Source of the DNA: Cellulomonas sp. Root930
GTDB lineage: Bacteria; Actinomycetota; Actinomycetes; Actinomycetales; Cellulomonadaceae
Assembly: GCA_001429255.1 (NCBI GenBank)
Contig: LMJI01000001.1
Span: 2,451,574-2,515,573 of the forward strand
DNA: 64,000 bases
Direction: 5' to 3'
Position numbers and translations under genes: made by a program. Shown here piece after piece: positions 61,435 through 64,000 of the stretch (positions within the stretch are counted from its first letter, which is position 1; each line of letters starts with the position of its first letter). The notes beneath the pieces are model-generated. The model saw only the letters and a list, made by a program, of their open reading frames with translations, was not told the DNA's origin and searched no databases.

Positions 61435-62981
61435 GCGTCGAACTCGCCAACCAGCCCAACCCGTTGCTGCCGGCCCTCGAGGTCCGTGGCCTGGTCAAGC
61501 ACTACCCGGGCGTCAAGGCGCTCGACGGCGTCGACTTCTACGTCAACCAGAACGAGGTGCTCGGGCTGGCGGGCGAGAACGGGGCCGGCAAGTCCACCCT
61601 GCTCAAGGCCCTCGTGGGTCTGGTCCGCCCCGACGCGGGACAGATCTACGTGCGCGGCGAGAAGGTCCGGATGCGCAGCGTCGTGGACGCCGCCAACCAC
61701 GGCGTCGGCATGGTGTTCCAGGAGCAGTCCCTGGTGCCCAACCTCACCGCGGCCGAGAACATCGTGCTCGGCAGCGAGGGCCCGGGGGTGCGCCGCGGCC
61801 TGTACCGGTGGGAGACCATGCGGAAGCTGGCGCAGGAGCAGCTGGACAAGATCGGCTCGACCATCGACCCGCTGGCCCGCACGGACACCCTCAGCTTCGC
61901 CGACCGGCAGATGGTCGAGATCGCCAAGGTGCTGCGCATCGAGCAGCGCACCCAGCACGCCCCGGTGATCATCCTGGACGAGCCGACGTCGGTGCTGGAG
62001 TCCGGCGAGGTCGAGACCCTGTTCGCCCAGATCCGGCGGCTGCGCGAGTTCGCGTCCGTCATCTTCGTCTCGCACCGTCTCGACGAGGTGCTCGAGGTGT
62101 GCGACCGGGTCACGGTGCTCCGCGGCGGGCAGTCGGTCGGGGACGTCCCCACCGCCGGTGCCGTGCCGGGCGACCTGCACCGCCTGATGATCGGGTCCAC
62201 CGGGTCCGACGACCACTACCACGACAACTCCATCGACCGTCCTGCCGGCGAGGCGCGACCTCGGCTCACCGTGCGCGGCCTGAGCGGCCCGTCGTTCCGC
62301 GACGTGGACCTGGACATCGCGGCCGGGGAGATCCTGGCGATCGTCGGCGTCCACGGCTCGGGGCGCGAGGACGTGTGCCGCGCGCTGTTCGGGGCGGAGG
62401 AGACGCTCGCCGGCGAGGTCACCCTCGACGGGAAGAAGCTCGACCTGTCCGGCACCCGCGCGGCCTGCTCCGCCGGGGTGGGCTACGTGCCCGCCGAGCG
62501 CAAGATCGAGGGCATGGTCGGCCCCATGTCGGTCGCCGACAACATGACGCTCACCAAGCAGGGCGTCCGCTGCGCCGGCCCGCTCGTCATGCCGGTCAAG
62601 CAGGCGTCGATCGTCGACAGCTGGATCTCGCGGCTCTCGATCCGCACCCCGCACCGGGGGACCCCGATCCAGCGGCTGTCCGGCGGCAACCAGCAGAAGG
62701 TGGTCCTGGCCCGCTGGCTCGTGGGCGGCGACATCCGGCTGCTCCTGCTCGACCACCCCACCCGCGGGCTCGACATCGGGGCGCGCTCGGAGGTCTACAA
62801 GCTCATGCGGGAGCTCGCGAACACCGGCGTGGCCACCCTGCTGCTGGCCGACAGCCTCGAGGAGGCGATCGGCATGGCCGACCGGATCGTCGTCATGAGC
62901 GACGGCAGGATCACGGCCGAGGTCGACTGCCCCTCGGGCCGCAAGCCGACCCCTCTCGACCTCGTCAAGGAGATGGTGTGA
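61431..62981 (+). CDS. Sugar ABC transporter ATPase with two cassettes (RbsA/MglA type)
   Basis: 516 aa. Cassette 1 has Walker A GENGAGKSTLLKALVG, signature LSFADRQMVEIAKVL and Walker B VIILDEPTSVLE. Cassette 2 has the usual degenerate Walker A (VGVHGSGRED) and signature LSGGNQQKVVLARWL. Its Walker B reads LLLLDHPTRGLDIGA, with His where the catalytic Glu normally sits. ATP hydrolysis therefore probably relies on cassette 1. GTGA overlaps with both permease genes. Confidence 0.92.
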   Translation: MSVELANQPNPLLPALEVRGLVKHYPGVKALDGVDFYVNQNEVLGLAGENGAGKSTLLKALVGLVRPDAGQIYVRGEKVRMRSVVDAANHGVGMVFQEQSLVPNLTAAENIVLGSEGPGVRRGLYRWETMRKLAQEQLDKIGSTIDPLARTDTLSFADRQMVEIAKVLRIEQRTQHAPVIILDEPTSVLESGEVETLFAQIRRLREFASVIFVSHRLDEVLEVCDRVTVLRGGQSVGDVPTAGAVPGDLHRLMIGSTGSDDHYHDNSIDRPAGEARPRLTVRGLSGPSFRDVDLDIAAGEILAIVGVHGSGREDVCRALFGAEETLAGEVTLDGKKLDLSGTRAACSAGVGYVPAERKIEGMVGPMSVADNMTLTKQGVRCAGPLVMPVKQASIVDSWISRLSIRTPHRGTPIQRLSGGNQQKVVLARWLVGGDIRLLLLDHPTRGLDIGARSEVYKLMRELANTGVATLLLADSLEEAIGMADRIVVMSDGRITAEVDCPSGRKPTPLDLVKEMV

Positions 62982-63970
62982 GCGCCCCCGTCATGACCAA
63001 GCCCGCGACGGACAACGCCGTCAAGGGCGGTCCCACCGTCGGTGCCCGCCTGACCTCGTTCATGCCGGTGATCGCGCTGGTCGCCCTGGTGGTCGCCCTG
63101 GCCCTGGCCGACCCGGGCTTCCTCACGGAGCGCAGCCTCACCGCCGTGATCAACACCGCGGCCCCCCTGGCCGTGCTGGCCGCGGGTGCCACGGTCGTGG
63201 TGCTGTGCGGCGGCATCGACCTGTCGATCGCGGCGCTGGCCTCGTTGTCGAGCGTGTTCCTCGCCCTCTGGCTGCCCAGTCTCGGTGGACTGAGCACGCT
63301 CGCCGTCGTGGGCGTGGCCGCTGCCCTCGGTGCCCTGCAGGGCGCGCTGCACGTGTTCCTGCGGATCCCGTCGTTCATCGTGACGCTCGGCGGGATGAGC
63401 ATCTTCTCGGCGATCGCCCTCGTCGTGTCCGGCGCCGGCACCGTGCCGGTCGTCGACGACGCGGCGATCAGCTGGGCGAACATGTACGTCGCGGGCCGCG
63501 TGCCCACCGCCGTCGTCGTGGCCGTGGCGGTCGTCGCGGTGCTGGCGATCGTCATCAAGGTGACCCCGCTGGACAACTACATCAAGGCCACCGGCTTCTC
63601 GGAGCCCGCCGCCCGGCTGGCCGGCGTGCCGGTCGACGCCGTCAAGATCGGGGCGTTCTGCGTCTCCGGTGCGTGCGCGGGGCTCGCGGCGGTGCTCCTG
63701 GTGGCCCGCAACTACAGCGGCAGCCCCACCGTCGCCGACTCGCTGCTCCTGCCCGCGGTCGCGGCGATCGTCGTCGGCGGGACCGCCATCACCGGTGGTC
63801 ACGGCAGTCTCTGGCGGACGCTCGCCGGCGCGCTCGTGGTCACCCTGCTCCGCGTGGGGCTCTCGACGGTCGGCGTCTCGTCGGCCTACGAGCAGATCCT
63901 GTACGGCGCGATCATCGTGGTCGCCGTCGCGCTCACCCTGGACCGATCGAAGGTCTCGATCATCAAGTAG
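62978..63970 (+). CDS. Sugar ABC transporter permease 2 (RbsC type)
   Basis: 330 aa with multiple membrane helices; motifs VVVLCGGIDLSIAALASLSS, RIPSFIVTLGGMSIF, TGFSEPAARLAGVPVDAVKI and AAIVVGGTAITGGHGSLWRT. Partner of permease 1. The GTG start overlaps the ATPase stop. The 30 bases after its stop to the window end show nothing. Confidence 0.9.
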   Translation: MSAPVMTKPATDNAVKGGPTVGARLTSFMPVIALVALVVALALADPGFLTERSLTAVINTAAPLAVLAAGATVVVLCGGIDLSIAALASLSSVFLALWLPSLGGLSTLAVVGVAAALGALQGALHVFLRIPSFIVTLGGMSIFSAIALVVSGAGTVPVVDDAAISWANMYVAGRVPTAVVVAVAVVAVLAIVIKVTPLDNYIKATGFSEPAARLAGVPVDAVKIGAFCVSGACAGLAAVLLVARNYSGSPTVADSLLLPAVAAIVVGGTAITGGHGSLWRTLAGALVVTLLRVGLSTVGVSSAYEQILYGAIIVVAVALTLDRSKVSIIK

Positions 63971-64000
63971 CCCTCAGCTCGAACCGTTCCAGACTCTCGG

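Overview
The window is about 64 kb of a very GC-rich actinobacterial chromosome. The gene content fits Cellulomonas or a close relative in the Micrococcales: housekeeping gene order rnc-mutM and rne-rplU-rpmA-obg-proB ... proA-nadD-rsfS, an mRNA-degrading RNase E with a long N-terminal extension, a mycothiol-type arsenate reductase, many GTG starts, ATGA/GTGA stop-start overlaps, and several starts lying 6-8 bases after a -10 box with no ribosome binding site. The genus is inferred from gene content and was not checked by a search.

Layout. 1-2517: rnc (cut by the window edge), mutM and a D-2-hydroxyacid dehydrogenase. 2524-10993: a DosR-like response regulator facing an operon that runs cydA-cydB-cydD-cydC-DosS-like kinase on the minus strand, preceded by a perfect DosR-type box. 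11338-18201: rne, rplU, rpmA, obg, proB. 18215-18316: a tandemly duplicated palindrome. 18419-26908: a nine-gene minus-strand operon for ketodeoxyuronate breakdown (transporter, kduI, IclR regulator, dehydrogenases, eda, kdgK). 27387-30797: rhodanese, M20 deacylase, GNAT and flavin monooxygenase, all overlapping and running straight into proA. 30794-35402: proA, a small membrane protein, nadD, a Pro/Ala-rich membrane protein, rsfS and a histidine phosphatase. 35474-38030: tRNA-Ala(GGC) followed by a decayed island (integrase tail, corA tail, flavoprotein tail, an intact arsC, hydrolase tail). 38147-44094: GNAT, LacI regulator with GH53 galactanase, msrA, and an M15 peptidase. 44597-49258: a giant secreted multicopper oxidase. 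49337-52758: a MarR-ADH-cupin divergon and an unknown protein. 52791-56160: a second DosS-like kinase divergent from a gltD-type flavoprotein, with DosR-type boxes between them. 56180-63970: a DUF4334-like protein, then a second uronate cluster (IclR, kduI, kduD, sugar ABC importer).

Two themes stand out. The first is plant cell-wall use: galactanase plus two independent kduI-kduD pathways with different transporters. The second is low-oxygen/redox control. Both histidine kinases keep the histidine that binds haem in Mycobacterium tuberculosis DosS. The response regulator keeps the DosR DNA-contact residues. GGGACC-N2-GGTCCC boxes lie at about -42 from candidate promoters of the cytochrome bd operon and of gltD, and a weaker one has the same geometry at the multicopper oxidase. 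This suggests a DosR-type regulon that directly includes the bd oxidase.
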